From the NCBI RefSeq assembly GCF_002154725.1, contig NZ_MTAW01000100.1:1-46948 (forward strand): a stretch of DNA of 46,948 bases, in the 5' to 3' direction. Below, piece after piece: positions 35,491-43,754 of this stretch. The position numbers and the translations under genes were made by a program. The first letter of the stretch is position 1. Every line of letters starts with the position of its first letter. This DNA comes from Nostoc sp. 106C (GTDB lineage Bacteria > Cyanobacteriota > Cyanobacteriia > Cyanobacteriales > Nostocaceae). Below the pieces are notes generated by a model, which searched no databases, was not told the origin of the DNA, and saw only the letters and a program-made list of their open reading frames with translations.

Positions 35491-35570
35491 GTAGGGTGCG
35501 TTAGGACTATCGTCCATAACGCACCGAAAACCTTGGATGGTGCGTTAGCCTACGGCATAACACACCCTAC
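35491..35570. repeat. Dispersed palindromic repeat with GTAGGGTGCGTTA ends
   Basis: GTAGGGTGCGTTA at the left is mirrored by TAACACACCCTAC at the right. Two smaller hairpins, with stems of the GGTGCGTTA/TAACGCACC type, fill the interior. It lies in the short gap between the amidotransferase and the next glycosyltransferase and may interrupt or end transcription. Confidence 0.7.
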
Positions 35571-35584
35571 AAAATAATTATAAA

Positions 35585-36805
35585 ATGCCATCAACGATAA
35601 CAGCAGTCAATCAACTCCGTGTTTGTCAGGTGGTTGCCAGCATTAATGAGAATATTGGTGGACCAGCTTATTCGGTTACTAATTTAGCTCAAGCCCTGTA
35701 CCAACATAATATTTCTTCCCATTTATTTACTCTTGATTATCAGCAAGAAGGTAAGCAAATTATTTTTGATGATATTAATTTACATAGCGAACCAGCTACT
35801 AAATTAGCAAGATATTTGAGAGGTTTTCAACCTAGTGCGAGTAGTTACTTATCACATTTGGCTGCGACAAAATTAGATTTAATTCACAATCATGGATTAT
35901 GGATGTTCCCTAATTTGTATGCCCGAGAAGCAGCAGTACGTAATAAATTACCATTAGTTATTTCTCCTAGAGGTATGCTAGAATCATGGTCATTAAATAA
36001 TAGTTGGTATAAAAAATGGCTAGCATGGATATTGTACGAACAAAAAAATTTAAGCAGTGCTACAGCTTTTCATGCTACTTCTACCGAAGAAGTAAATTCT
36101 ATTCGCACTTTAGGATACAAACAGCCTATTGCTTTAATCCCTAATGGAGTTAGTCTTCCCTCACTAAATGAACAACCAAGTAGGCAAATATTAATTCAAT
36201 CCTTTCCTGAGCTTGCTAATAAAAAATGGTTGCTTTTCTTATCTAGAATTCATCCTAAAAAAGGCTTGGATAATTTGCTTATTGTCTGGCAAAATATTGC
36301 TAAAAAATTTCCTGAATGGCATTTGATTATTGCTGGTTCTGACTTAATCGGTTACCAAGAAAAGTTAGAAATACTAGTAGAAAATTTGCATTTAAAAGAA
36401 CGGGTCACATTTACTGGAATGCTATCAGGACAAGAGAAATTCTCTGCACTTAGTAATGCTGACTTATTTGTTTTACCAACCCATTCAGAAAATTTTGGTA
36501 TTGCTATAGCAGAATCTTTAGCTTATGGTGTGCCTGTGATTACTACCAAAGGCGCACCTTGGCAAGACTTGCAAAATTATGGATGTGGCTGGTGGATAGA
36601 GGATAACCAAGAGGCACTCAAACTTGCTTTATTGCAGGCAATGCAGATATCCGCTCAAGAACGACAGGCAATAGGTTTAAAAGGACGCAACTTAATGCAA
36701 ACCAAATACTCTTGGAATTCGATAGCAAAGGAGATGGCGAATGTTTATCGCTGGATTCTTGGCAGTGGTGAAATCCCTAGTTGCATTCAACTTTATAACT
36801 CATAG
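35585..36805 (+). CDS. GT4 family glycosyltransferase
   Basis: GT-B transferase (406 aa). QVVASINENIGGPAYSVTNLA is the N-terminal acceptor loop, DLIHNHGLWMFPNLYA and SPRGMLESWSL are typical of the WcaI/LPS-type branch, LLFLSRIHPKKGLDNLL opens the donor domain and FGIAIAESLAYGVPVITTKGAPW is the donor motif. It follows a dispersed repeat by 15 bases and has no clear ribosome binding site. Eleven bases separate it from the next transferase. Confidence 0.8.
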   Translation: MPSTITAVNQLRVCQVVASINENIGGPAYSVTNLAQALYQHNISSHLFTLDYQQEGKQIIFDDINLHSEPATKLARYLRGFQPSASSYLSHLAATKLDLIHNHGLWMFPNLYAREAAVRNKLPLVISPRGMLESWSLNNSWYKKWLAWILYEQKNLSSATAFHATSTEEVNSIRTLGYKQPIALIPNGVSLPSLNEQPSRQILIQSFPELANKKWLLFLSRIHPKKGLDNLLIVWQNIAKKFPEWHLIIAGSDLIGYQEKLEILVENLHLKERVTFTGMLSGQEKFSALSNADLFVLPTHSENFGIAIAESLAYGVPVITTKGAPWQDLQNYGCGWWIEDNQEALKLALLQAMQISAQERQAIGLKGRNLMQTKYSWNSIAKEMANVYRWILGSGEIPSCIQLYNS

Positions 36806-36816
36806 AAAGCATAACT

Positions 36817-37947
36817 ATGATTATTAACATTGCGACAGGCCCTTGGCTACCTGTTCCTGCTGTGCAAGGAGGCGCGATTCCTCGTCTTTGGCAAGGTTTA
36901 GCAGAAGAATTTGCTGCTAGAGGTCATAAGGTAAGGATTTTATGCCGTTCTTATCCAGGACAGCCTCAAACAGAAGTAATTAATGGTGTGGAATACATTC
37001 GACGTGGGGGTCTTCCACAAAGCACCAATATTATCTTGGATTTACTCAAAGACTTTTTCTATGGCTTGTTGACATTTCCTACATTACCTCCTGCTGATAT
37101 TTTAGTTATCAATGACTTTTGGTTACCTGTATTTGCTGCTTTACGTCCTCAGGTTGGTCACATTGTTGTCAATGCGGCTCGCTTTCCTAAAGGACAGTAT
37201 CGTCTTTATACAGGTGTAGCTCGCTTTGCAGCTGTATCAACCGCAGTTCAAGAGGCGATCGTACAAGAATATCCTTCTGCTATTCGTAAAACGAAAGTTA
37301 TTCCTAATCCCATTGATACCAGTATATTTTCTCCAGCTACTCAACCTAAGTTAGAAAAAAAAGAGAAAGTAATTCTGTATGTAGGTAGAATTCATCCAGA
37401 GAAAGGAGTCCATCTTCTTTTAAATGCATTCTCAATATTGTCGCAGCAAATTAATACAGTAAAGCTAAGGATTATTGGACCCGTAAAAGAAAATCAAGGT
37501 GGTGGCGGAGAGACGTATTTACGTAATCTTCATTTTATAGCTGAAGGCTTAAATGTTGAATTTTTAGAACCTATTTTTGATGTACATAAGCTAGCTGAAG
37601 CTTATAGAGAAGCTGATATATTCTGCTATCCCTCACTGGCTGAAAAAGGTGAGTCCTTTGGAGTTGCACCATTAGAGGCAATGGCATCAGGTCTTGTGCC
37701 AGTGGTTTCTTCCTTAAATTGTTTTAACGATTTTATTGAAGAAGGAAGAACAGGATGCTTTTTTGAACACTCTAGTCCTGAAGCTACAAAAAAGCTAGCA
37801 ACAGCCCTTAAATTAGCTATTTGCAACCCAGATAAAATAGAGAAAATGAGTTTTCAAGCTAGACATAAGGCGTCCGATTTCAGCTATGAGAAGATTGCTA
37901 GTCTATACATTTCTGCTTTTGAGGAGTTATTAAACAATAAAAGTTAA
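36817..37947 (+). CDS. GT4 family glycosyltransferase
   Basis: GT-B transferase (376 aa). The N-terminus reads NIATGPWLPVPAVQGGAIPRL (Gly-rich acceptor loop), ILYVGRIHPEKGVHLLLNAF opens the donor domain, and SFGVAPLEAMASGLVPVVSS is the donor motif, with a Ser-Gly in place of Cys-Gly. PNPIDTSIF before the hinge is typical. The N-domain is relatively short. It ends the third tight run of genes; a 350-base spacer follows. Confidence 0.8.
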   Translation: MIINIATGPWLPVPAVQGGAIPRLWQGLAEEFAARGHKVRILCRSYPGQPQTEVINGVEYIRRGGLPQSTNIILDLLKDFFYGLLTFPTLPPADILVINDFWLPVFAALRPQVGHIVVNAARFPKGQYRLYTGVARFAAVSTAVQEAIVQEYPSAIRKTKVIPNPIDTSIFSPATQPKLEKKEKVILYVGRIHPEKGVHLLLNAFSILSQQINTVKLRIIGPVKENQGGGGETYLRNLHFIAEGLNVEFLEPIFDVHKLAEAYREADIFCYPSLAEKGESFGVAPLEAMASGLVPVVSSLNCFNDFIEEGRTGCFFEHSSPEATKKLATALKLAICNPDKIEKMSFQARHKASDFSYEKIASLYISAFEELLNNKS

Positions 37948-38296
37948 GCTGATACGCGCCTAGATCATATATTTTGCCGTTAAGGCTGTCCAGGGTCAAG
38001 ATTCCAAAAGTCTAAGCTAGTATTTGACTCTGGGCTCTTGACAACCTTATCACGAAATATGCAATTTAATTAAATGCGTAATAGCTTACTATTTAAAAAT
38101 TTAGGTTCTTCTGCCTATTTTAGGCTATAGCAACTGACATTATTATCAAATAATGCACTTGAATGCACTTGGAAATAATGAAAGCTTTTTCCTAAAAGAG
38201 TTTAAAGCTATCGCGCAACAAGTTTCTAGTATTAGGTTCCATAAAAGAGCCGATAGAGCAAAATTTATTATATCTACACAACCATAGGAGATAATC
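37948..38296. other. Spacer with an imperfect inverted repeat
   Basis: TAAGGCTGTCCAG (from 37981) faces CTCTTGACAACCTTA (to about 38049) with TTGACTC/GGTCAA between, an imperfect hairpin that may end the preceding run. The remainder is AT-rich; the last bases hold the AGGAG site of the next gene. Confidence 0.4.
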
Positions 38297-38980
38297 ATGG
38301 AGCAAAAGAAAATACAACAATTTTATGAAGGCGTTTATACTGAGTATTTATCTGAAGGATTAAGCGAATTTGATGCCTATGAAAGGAACCATGTTTTGCG
38401 TCGAATTTATTCACAATCAAACGGAAAGCGATTGTTAGATTTAGGGGCTGGACATGGGAATGTCAGCAAATTTTTTCTGGATAAGGGTTATGAAGTTTAT
38501 GGAGTTGAGTGGACTACAGCAGGAGTAAATAAACTAGGAAAACTTGGGGTTAAAGCCATTCAGCACGATATAGAAGATATTCCCTATAAATATGGTGATA
38601 ATTTTTTTGATGAGGTATTCTGGGGCGATAATATAGAACATCTTTTCTTTCCAGAAGCAGTTGCTAAAGAAATATATAGAATTTTAAAACCTGGTGGCAG
38701 ATTAGTTTTAAGTACACCTAATCACGGTTGGATTATCAATCGGCTTTATTATCTTTTCATGGGTGTTCCTAGAAGAACAGAGGGACATAAAATTCCAATT
38801 TGGGAATGGCAGCATATTAGATATTTTAATAAAGCTGAGATTGAACGGTTTTTAAATTCCTGTGGATTTAGTAATAATTTTGCTTTTTATGGCGCTGAGC
38901 GTAGGCAACCATTTGCAACTTTAAGCAGATATTTACCTTCAATTATGGCGTCTGTCATGGTTGTTGAAGTTCGTAAATAG
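38297..38980 (+). CDS. Class I SAM-dependent methyltransferase
   Basis: A 227-aa Rossmann methyltransferase: LLDLGAGHGNVSKFFLDKGYEVYGVE covers motif I and strand 2 with its acid, DEVFWGDNIEHLFFPEAVAKE is motif II, ILKPGGRLVLSTPNHGWI is motif III. A good AGGAG site precedes the ATG. It stands alone between spacers with inverted repeats on both sides and may be transcribed by itself. Target probably a sugar of the glycan (context). Confidence 0.8.
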   Translation: MEQKKIQQFYEGVYTEYLSEGLSEFDAYERNHVLRRIYSQSNGKRLLDLGAGHGNVSKFFLDKGYEVYGVEWTTAGVNKLGKLGVKAIQHDIEDIPYKYGDNFFDEVFWGDNIEHLFFPEAVAKEIYRILKPGGRLVLSTPNHGWIINRLYYLFMGVPRRTEGHKIPIWEWQHIRYFNKAEIERFLNSCGFSNNFAFYGAERRQPFATLSRYLPSIMASVMVVEVRK

Positions 38981-39000
38981 TATAGATATAAGGATAACCG

Positions 39001-39071
39001 TAGATTAGATTGAACGAAGTGAAACCCAACAAACCACGAAAATGTTGGGTTTCGTTCCTCAACCCAATCTA
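39001..39071. repeat. Dispersed palindromic repeat, about 30-base arms
   Basis: TAGATTAGATTGAACGAAG... is mirrored by ...GTTCCTCAACCCAATCTA, and the inner arms GAAACCCAACA and TGTTGGGTTTC pair around a short loop. This is a known type of dispersed hairpin in cyanobacteria. It lies after the stop codon of the methyltransferase and may act as its terminator. Confidence 0.7.
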
Positions 39072-39152
39072 TGCAGGTTAAGGTTAATTAAAAGATAAGC
39101 TTTATTATTAGAAGTTGTACAACTTTAATTTATTAGTAAAATAGAATTATTG

Positions 39153-39920
39153 ATGCTTAAAGAAGTTACTCCTCTTATACTCACATATAACGAATCACTC
39201 AATATTGGACGCACCCTGCAAAGCATCACTTGGGCAAAGACCATTGTCGTAATTGATAGTTACAGCACAGATGAAACTCTAGAAATTTTACACTCTTATC
39301 CTCAAGTTAAGCTATTTCAGCGGAAATTTGATACCCATACTTCACAATGGAACTACGGTTTAGAACAAATTCAATCTGAATGGATTCTTTCCCTAGATGC
39401 TGATTATATTATTACGGATGAACTGATCGCAGAAATTGAAGTAATTTCTTTGAATTCATCTATTGATGGTTACTTTGTACCATTTAAATACTGCGTCTTT
39501 GGCAAGCCACTACGCGGAACTTTGCTACCTCCCCGTCAAGTACTATTCCGAAAGTCTCAAGCTATTTATATTGATGATGGTCATACTCAACTGCTAGAGA
39601 TTAAAGGTCAATCTAGTAAACTCTCTAGTTATATTTACCATGACGATCGCAAACCTTTAAGTCGTTGGCTATGGGCACAGGATCGCTATATGGTAATAGA
39701 AGCTAAGAAGTTGTTAGAAACTCCTACAAGTGAACTTAGCTTAGGCGATCGCATCCGCAAACAAAAAATACTTGCACCCATAATCATCTTAGTTTACTGC
39801 CTCATTCTCAAAGGTGGTATTCTCGATGGTTGGCGTGGTTGTTATTACGCATTTCAAAGAGTATTAGCTGAAATTCTTCTAGCTATACGTTTGATAGAAA
39901 CTGAAAAATTAAAACATTAA
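39153..39920 (+). CDS. GT2 family glycosyltransferase (WaaE/core-type branch)
   Basis: GT-A inverting transferase (255 aa). TPLILTYNESLNIGRTL is the first strand, VVIDSYSTDETLEIL the nucleotide loop, and LSLDADYIITDEL the DxD metal site. The pairing of a short GT-A domain with SQWNYGLEQIQSEW and PPRQVLFRKSQ places it in the branch that includes WaaE/KdtX-like beta-glucosyltransferases. A hydrophobic segment near the C-terminus (IIILVYCLILKGG) could dock it to the membrane. The ATG is chosen over a TTG one codon earlier. Confidence 0.8.
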   Translation: MLKEVTPLILTYNESLNIGRTLQSITWAKTIVVIDSYSTDETLEILHSYPQVKLFQRKFDTHTSQWNYGLEQIQSEWILSLDADYIITDELIAEIEVISLNSSIDGYFVPFKYCVFGKPLRGTLLPPRQVLFRKSQAIYIDDGHTQLLEIKGQSSKLSSYIYHDDRKPLSRWLWAQDRYMVIEAKKLLETPTSELSLGDRIRKQKILAPIIILVYCLILKGGILDGWRGCYYAFQRVLAEILLAIRLIETEKLKH

Positions 39921-39943
39921 TAATATTAATATATAAAATTTAT

Positions 39944-40939
39944 ATGAAATTTTTAAGTAAATGCTGGAAACCAGCCATTTGGATAACTGCTGCTTTTGTA
40001 ACAACTGAAGTTGTTTTACGACTGACATTTGGTTTAGGAAACCCTGTCCTTAGCCAAGCTGATACTTATACAGGCTACCGTTTTCAACCTAACCAAAAAC
40101 TATTCCGTTTTGGAAAAAGAATTGAGTACAATCAATATTCTCAGCGTTCTAATGCAATTACAAAAGAGAAGCCTAAAGGAACGCTCAGAATCTTAATGGT
40201 AGGTGATTCTGTTCTGAACGGGGGCAATCCTACAGATCAAAGACAAATTATTACTGAATTATTAAAAAATAAAATTCAAGAAACTGGACATCAAGTAGAG
40301 GTATTAAATGCTTCTGCTGGTTCTTGGGGTATTGGTAATCGTTTAGGCTATCTTCGTGAATTTGGAACATTTCAAAGTGATGCCGTCATTCTGGAAATTG
40401 GCACTGACGATCTTCCGCAACCTACTAGTACCAGTGCTCCTGTTGGCCATGATCCCAGTTATCCTGATCATGCACCTCTACTAGCTACTCAAGAAGCTTT
40501 CATCCGCTACGTTTTACCGCATTTCTCGATAATTTTTAATTCTGCTAAAGCTTCAACTGCTACCAATACAATTAATACATTGTCTCAACCTAATCAGCAA
40601 TTCCAGCAGAATATGAAGTTACTTAAAAATACTGTAGAACTAGTTCGAGCTGAGCATATTCCTGTTTATATTTTGTTCTCGCCTAATCGCTCAGATTTAA
40701 TTCCTAATTTCAGCACACCAAACTATAAGTTAAAATTTTTGCAGGTAGCTAATTTATTACAAGTTCCTATAATAGATCTCCATAAAGCATGGTCTAATCA
40801 GCCTGGAGGTACAGTAGCTACTTATTTTCGAGATAATGTGCATTTAAATGCATCAGGTAATGAAGCAGCTGCTAGTGTATTATTTCAACAACTTTGTATT
40901 GAGAAAAAATTCAAAACCTGTTCTAAAACGCAATTATAA
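39944..40939 (+). CDS. SGNH/GDSL-type hydrolase with N-terminal membrane anchor
   Basis: 331 aa. A hydrophobic stretch at about 10-28 forms a signal anchor, so the enzyme domain faces the periplasm or cell surface. Block I is GDSV with nucleophile Ser89, block II glycine is in SAGSWGIG (124-130), and block V is D297-x2-H300 (DNVHLN). Block III reads GTDD (153-156) where the family usually has GxND, so the oxyanion-hole asparagine is replaced by aspartate. In glycan loci such proteins add or remove O-acetyl groups. It follows a GT2 gene by 23 bases, and acetyltransferase genes lie 2-4 kb downstream. Confidence 0.75.
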   Translation: MKFLSKCWKPAIWITAAFVTTEVVLRLTFGLGNPVLSQADTYTGYRFQPNQKLFRFGKRIEYNQYSQRSNAITKEKPKGTLRILMVGDSVLNGGNPTDQRQIITELLKNKIQETGHQVEVLNASAGSWGIGNRLGYLREFGTFQSDAVILEIGTDDLPQPTSTSAPVGHDPSYPDHAPLLATQEAFIRYVLPHFSIIFNSAKASTATNTINTLSQPNQQFQQNMKLLKNTVELVRAEHIPVYILFSPNRSDLIPNFSTPNYKLKFLQVANLLQVPIIDLHKAWSNQPGGTVATYFRDNVHLNASGNEAAASVLFQQLCIEKKFKTCSKTQL

Positions 40940-41311
40940 AGTAATATTTTGGATTACATAAATAACAAATGAATATTTAGTAAATATAATGAAAATGTTG
41001 TAGTTATTTTTTAAAAAATACTGGGTTTTAATCGGCAGCTTTTATAACAGTTGTGCTGATACCAATTCTATGTGAGGCTATGCTATATTCCCCAATAGGT
41101 AAAGCTTAGTGCTACTCAAACTAAGCCTAGCGGACCAGGTTGATTAAGGGCATCTTCATTAAGAAATGGTATGAGTATTATTCGCATACAAATAGCGATC
41201 GCCTCTTTTTTGAGTGTTGGTAAATGCGAGCGTCAATCTAAAATCTCATCATTTAGTTAACTTTGTATAATAGATGAAATCGACCCTGCTAGCGATCGCC
41301 TAAATCAGACC
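40940..41311. other. Gene-free spacer before the Uma2 gene
   Basis: AT-rich, with HIP1 sites near 41196 and 41293. No gene, strong hairpin or convincing promoter was seen. Confidence 0.4.
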
Positions 41312-42142
41312 ATGACAGCTTTACAAGGTCAACCGGCAAATGCTTTACTCCCGATTACCTGGCAGAAACTACCTGCTGATTTTCCTTTGCCAGATGAACC
41401 TGTGGAAAGTAACCTGCAACCCCTACTAGCCGCTGCCCTGCGAGAATCCCTAGAGTTAGCAGGCTTGATTCTCGAATCAATGTTGATTGCTTCTAATTTT
41501 GGTCTTTGTGCCACCGTTGGCGATAAAACTATTGTGAAAGCTCCCGATTGGGTTTATGTCCCATCGGTTCACCCCCTCCCTTCAGGTGAAATTCGCCGCA
41601 GCTACACTCCCCATGCAGAAGGAGAAAAGCCTGCCTTAGTTATGGAATTTATCTCCGCTACAGAAGGGGGCGAATACTCAATTAATCCCCACTATCCCTA
41701 TGGCAAGTGGTACTTTTACGAACAGATTTTAAGGATTCCCGTTTACGTAATTTTTCATCCTCAAATCGGGGTGTTAGAAGTCTATTTCTTAGTGCAAGGT
41801 AAGTATCAAAAACAATCCCCAGATGAAACCGGACGTTTTTGGCTAGAAACCTTGGGCTTATTTTTGGGTCTGTGGATTGGGAGAAAAGCCGAGTTGGAAG
41901 GCTATTGGCTACGCTGGTGGGATAAATCGGGAAATTTACTGCTTTGGGGAAGTGAGTTAGTAGAACAAGAACGCCAACGTTCTGAGCAAGAACGTCAACG
42001 GGCTGAACGAGAAAGCCAACGGGCCCAACAGGAACGTCAACGGGCCCAACAGGAACGTCAACGGGCCCAACAGGCAGAACAAAAAGCTGATAAATTAGCC
42101 CAAAAACTCCGAGAAATGGGAATTAATCCAGAAGAAATTTAG
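41312..42142 (+). CDS. Uma2 family endonuclease-like protein with coiled-coil tail
   Basis: 276 aa. The N-terminal about 210 residues show the Uma2/DUF820 restriction-endonuclease-like fold: APDWVYV (Pro78-Asp79), LVMEFIS (Glu112) and GKWYFYEQILRIPVYVIF (Lys132), the PD-(D/E)xK spacing of the family. Residues about 215-262 are a charged Gln/Glu/Arg coiled coil made of heptads (QERQRAQ type) encoded by a 21-base tandem repeat. Uma2 genes are multiplied in cyanobacteria and their function is unproven. Its place in a glycan locus looks incidental. The start is the ATG after a HIP1 site; no strong ribosome binding site is present. Confidence 0.8.
   Translation: MTALQGQPANALLPITWQKLPADFPLPDEPVESNLQPLLAAALRESLELAGLILESMLIASNFGLCATVGDKTIVKAPDWVYVPSVHPLPSGEIRRSYTPHAEGEKPALVMEFISATEGGEYSINPHYPYGKWYFYEQILRIPVYVIFHPQIGVLEVYFLVQGKYQKQSPDETGRFWLETLGLFLGLWIGRKAELEGYWLRWWDKSGNLLLWGSELVEQERQRSEQERQRAERESQRAQQERQRAQQERQRAQQAEQKADKLAQKLREMGINPEEI
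41963..42080 (+). repeat. 21-base tandem repeat inside the Uma2 gene
   Basis: About five and a half units of a CAACGGGCCCAACAGGAACGT-like 21-mer. The last two full units are almost identical, so unit number could vary between strains while keeping the frame, each unit adding one heptad to the coiled coil. Confidence 0.8.
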
Positions 42143-42168
42143 CTTTTTTTCTCTCATACCAATTTGAT

Positions 42169-42260
42169 AGGACTTACGCACTCGTGACGAAAAACTAAGC
42201 CTTTGCGATTACTTCGCTTCGCTCGTAATGACGTAAAATCGTAGTCCTTGCGTAAGTCCT
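42169..42260. mobile_element. MITE-like 92-base element with perfect 12-base terminal inverted repeats
   Basis: AGGACTTACGCA (42169-42180) is mirrored exactly by TGCGTAAGTCCT (42249-42260). The interior holds a smaller hairpin around GATTACTTCGCTTCGCTCGT. Elements with these ends are frequent in Nostocales genomes. It lies just after the Uma2 stop codon. Confidence 0.7.
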
Positions 42261-42353
42261 GTTTGAAAAACGAATGCGACATATTAATAAAAACCCCTCC
42301 CCAACCTTACCCATAGGCGGGTAGGGGTATGTGTCGCCAACATTTTTTGAATT

Positions 42354-42929
42354 ATGAAACGGTTGCATAGACAACTCAAAAAATATGGGATATTTACCTT
42401 AGTAGCTATTATCGTGGTGTTGCTCAGTGTTATTCCCCTCCGAATAGCGATCGCATTCTACCAAGCCCCCCACCCTCAAGCTATTTTTACTCTTGGGGGC
42501 GATTCAGATCGAGAAGAATTTACTGCTCAATTTGCCCGAAAATATCCCAATCTAGATATCTGGATTTCTAGTGGCATACTCCCAAACCAAACCCTTGCTA
42601 TATTTTACAACGCAGATATCCGCAACAACCGTCTTCACCTCGACTACCGTGCTGTTGACACCGTTACTAACTTTACTTCTCTTATCTCGGATTTTAAACA
42701 ACGCCATATTCAGCACCTTTACTTAATTACCTCCAAATTTCACATGCTTAGGGCAAAAACTATAGCGTTTCTAGTTCTTGGTAGCCAAGGCATAACTTTT
42801 ACTGCTATTTCCATCCCTTCCAAGCAACCTAGAGAATCTACTACCCACATTCTGCGTGATCTTGGACGATCCCTTTTCTGGATTGTCTCAGGACGTACCG
42901 GAGCTAGCCTTAATCCTAATATTAAGTAA
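42354..42929 (+). CDS. YdcF/ElyC-like protein (DUF218 type)
   Basis: A 191-aa protein with one N-terminal membrane span (about 14-34) and a Rossmann-like domain. LGGD (47-50), an acidic LDYRAVDTVTNF segment, and TSKFHMLRA (126-134) are the conserved blocks of the YdcF/SanA/ElyC family, members of which act in envelope biogenesis and surface-glycan lipid-carrier economy. It is close (17 bases) to the acetyltransferase gene and probably co-transcribed with it. The substrate is unknown. Confidence 0.7.
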   Translation: MKRLHRQLKKYGIFTLVAIIVVLLSVIPLRIAIAFYQAPHPQAIFTLGGDSDREEFTAQFARKYPNLDIWISSGILPNQTLAIFYNADIRNNRLHLDYRAVDTVTNFTSLISDFKQRHIQHLYLITSKFHMLRAKTIAFLVLGSQGITFTAISIPSKQPRESTTHILRDLGRSLFWIVSGRTGASLNPNIK

Positions 42930-42946
42930 CTTAATAATCTAAATAT

Positions 42947-43603
42947 ATGCACTTAGATAACTACTCTCTTGGCAGTTATACTCCCGGCGCACCCTACTGG
43001 AAACAACTTTTGTGGCACTTTCTCGGATCGCCCATAGTTGAAAGTAATTGGCTACCCATCTCAACTTTAAAGGTTTGGGTACTTCGCAGTTTTGGAGCTA
43101 GCATTGGTCAACAAGTCCGCATTAAACCAGGTGTGCGGGTAAAGTTTCCTTGGCGTTTGACTGTTGGTGATTGTGTTTGGATTGGGGAAAGTACTTGGAT
43201 TGATAACCTTGCGCCTGTGGTACTTGAAAGTCATGTGTGTTTATCGCAAGGAGTTTATCTCTGCACTGGTAACCATGACTGGTATCATCCCAATTTTAAA
43301 CTGATTCCTGCGCCAATTCACATTCACGAGAGTAGTTGGATTGCAGCCAAGTCGGTAATTGGCCCTGGAGTTACAGTGGGACGGGGAGCAGTGCTGACAT
43401 TAGGGGGAGTTACTGGGCGCTCGTTAGAGCCAATGACAATTTATGCAGGTAACCCGGCTCAACCTATCAAAAGCAGAGTTCGAGAAAAAGTAGAAGATGT
43501 GCTTCAGATCTCCGTAGCAGATGAATTCATTCATGTCCGCCGTCTTCTAGATGAGGGTTTGGCTGAGGAATGGGGAATGAAGAATAGAGAATCAAGGGAA
43601 TAG
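42947..43603 (+). CDS. WcaF-like O-acetyltransferase, left-handed beta-helix
   Basis: Transfers acetyl from acetyl-CoA to a sugar hydroxyl (218 aa). The N-terminal GAPYWKQLLWHFLGSPIV and the hexapeptide-repeat body (VRIKPGVRVKFP, VWIGESTWIDNL, SWIAAKSVIGPGVTVGRGA) match colanic-acid WcaF. His in GNHDWYHP is the expected catalytic residue, and AGNPAQPIK is the usual cap. It probably acetylates the glycan precursor in the cytoplasm. A terminator follows 37 bases after the stop. Confidence 0.85.
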   Translation: MHLDNYSLGSYTPGAPYWKQLLWHFLGSPIVESNWLPISTLKVWVLRSFGASIGQQVRIKPGVRVKFPWRLTVGDCVWIGESTWIDNLAPVVLESHVCLSQGVYLCTGNHDWYHPNFKLIPAPIHIHESSWIAAKSVIGPGVTVGRGAVLTLGGVTGRSLEPMTIYAGNPAQPIKSRVREKVEDVLQISVADEFIHVRRLLDEGLAEEWGMKNRESRE

Positions 43604-43639
43604 ATATTTTCATTCTTCAGGGTAAGCTTTACTCATGTC

Positions 43640-43695
43640 GCTCTCTCGGTACAGTTTACTAGCTATTCACAGCGTATACTGAGAGAGCTTTTTTT
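43640..43695 (+). terminator. Rho-independent-like terminator after the WcaF-like gene
   Basis: GCTCTCTCGGTA pairs with TATACTGAGAGAGC (one G-U pair in twelve) across a loop of about 20 bases, followed by seven T residues. It separates the acetyltransferase from the acyltransferase-3 gene. Confidence 0.65.
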
Positions 43696-43754
43696 CAACC
43701 TGCCCGACTTTTCAAACACCCTTATCATAATTCAATTCATACCAATTTTTATTT

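Noticed and set aside
42740-42952. 70-codon minus-strand frame inside the YdcF-like gene
   Set aside because: Antisense shadow of a well-supported gene with no ribosome binding site.
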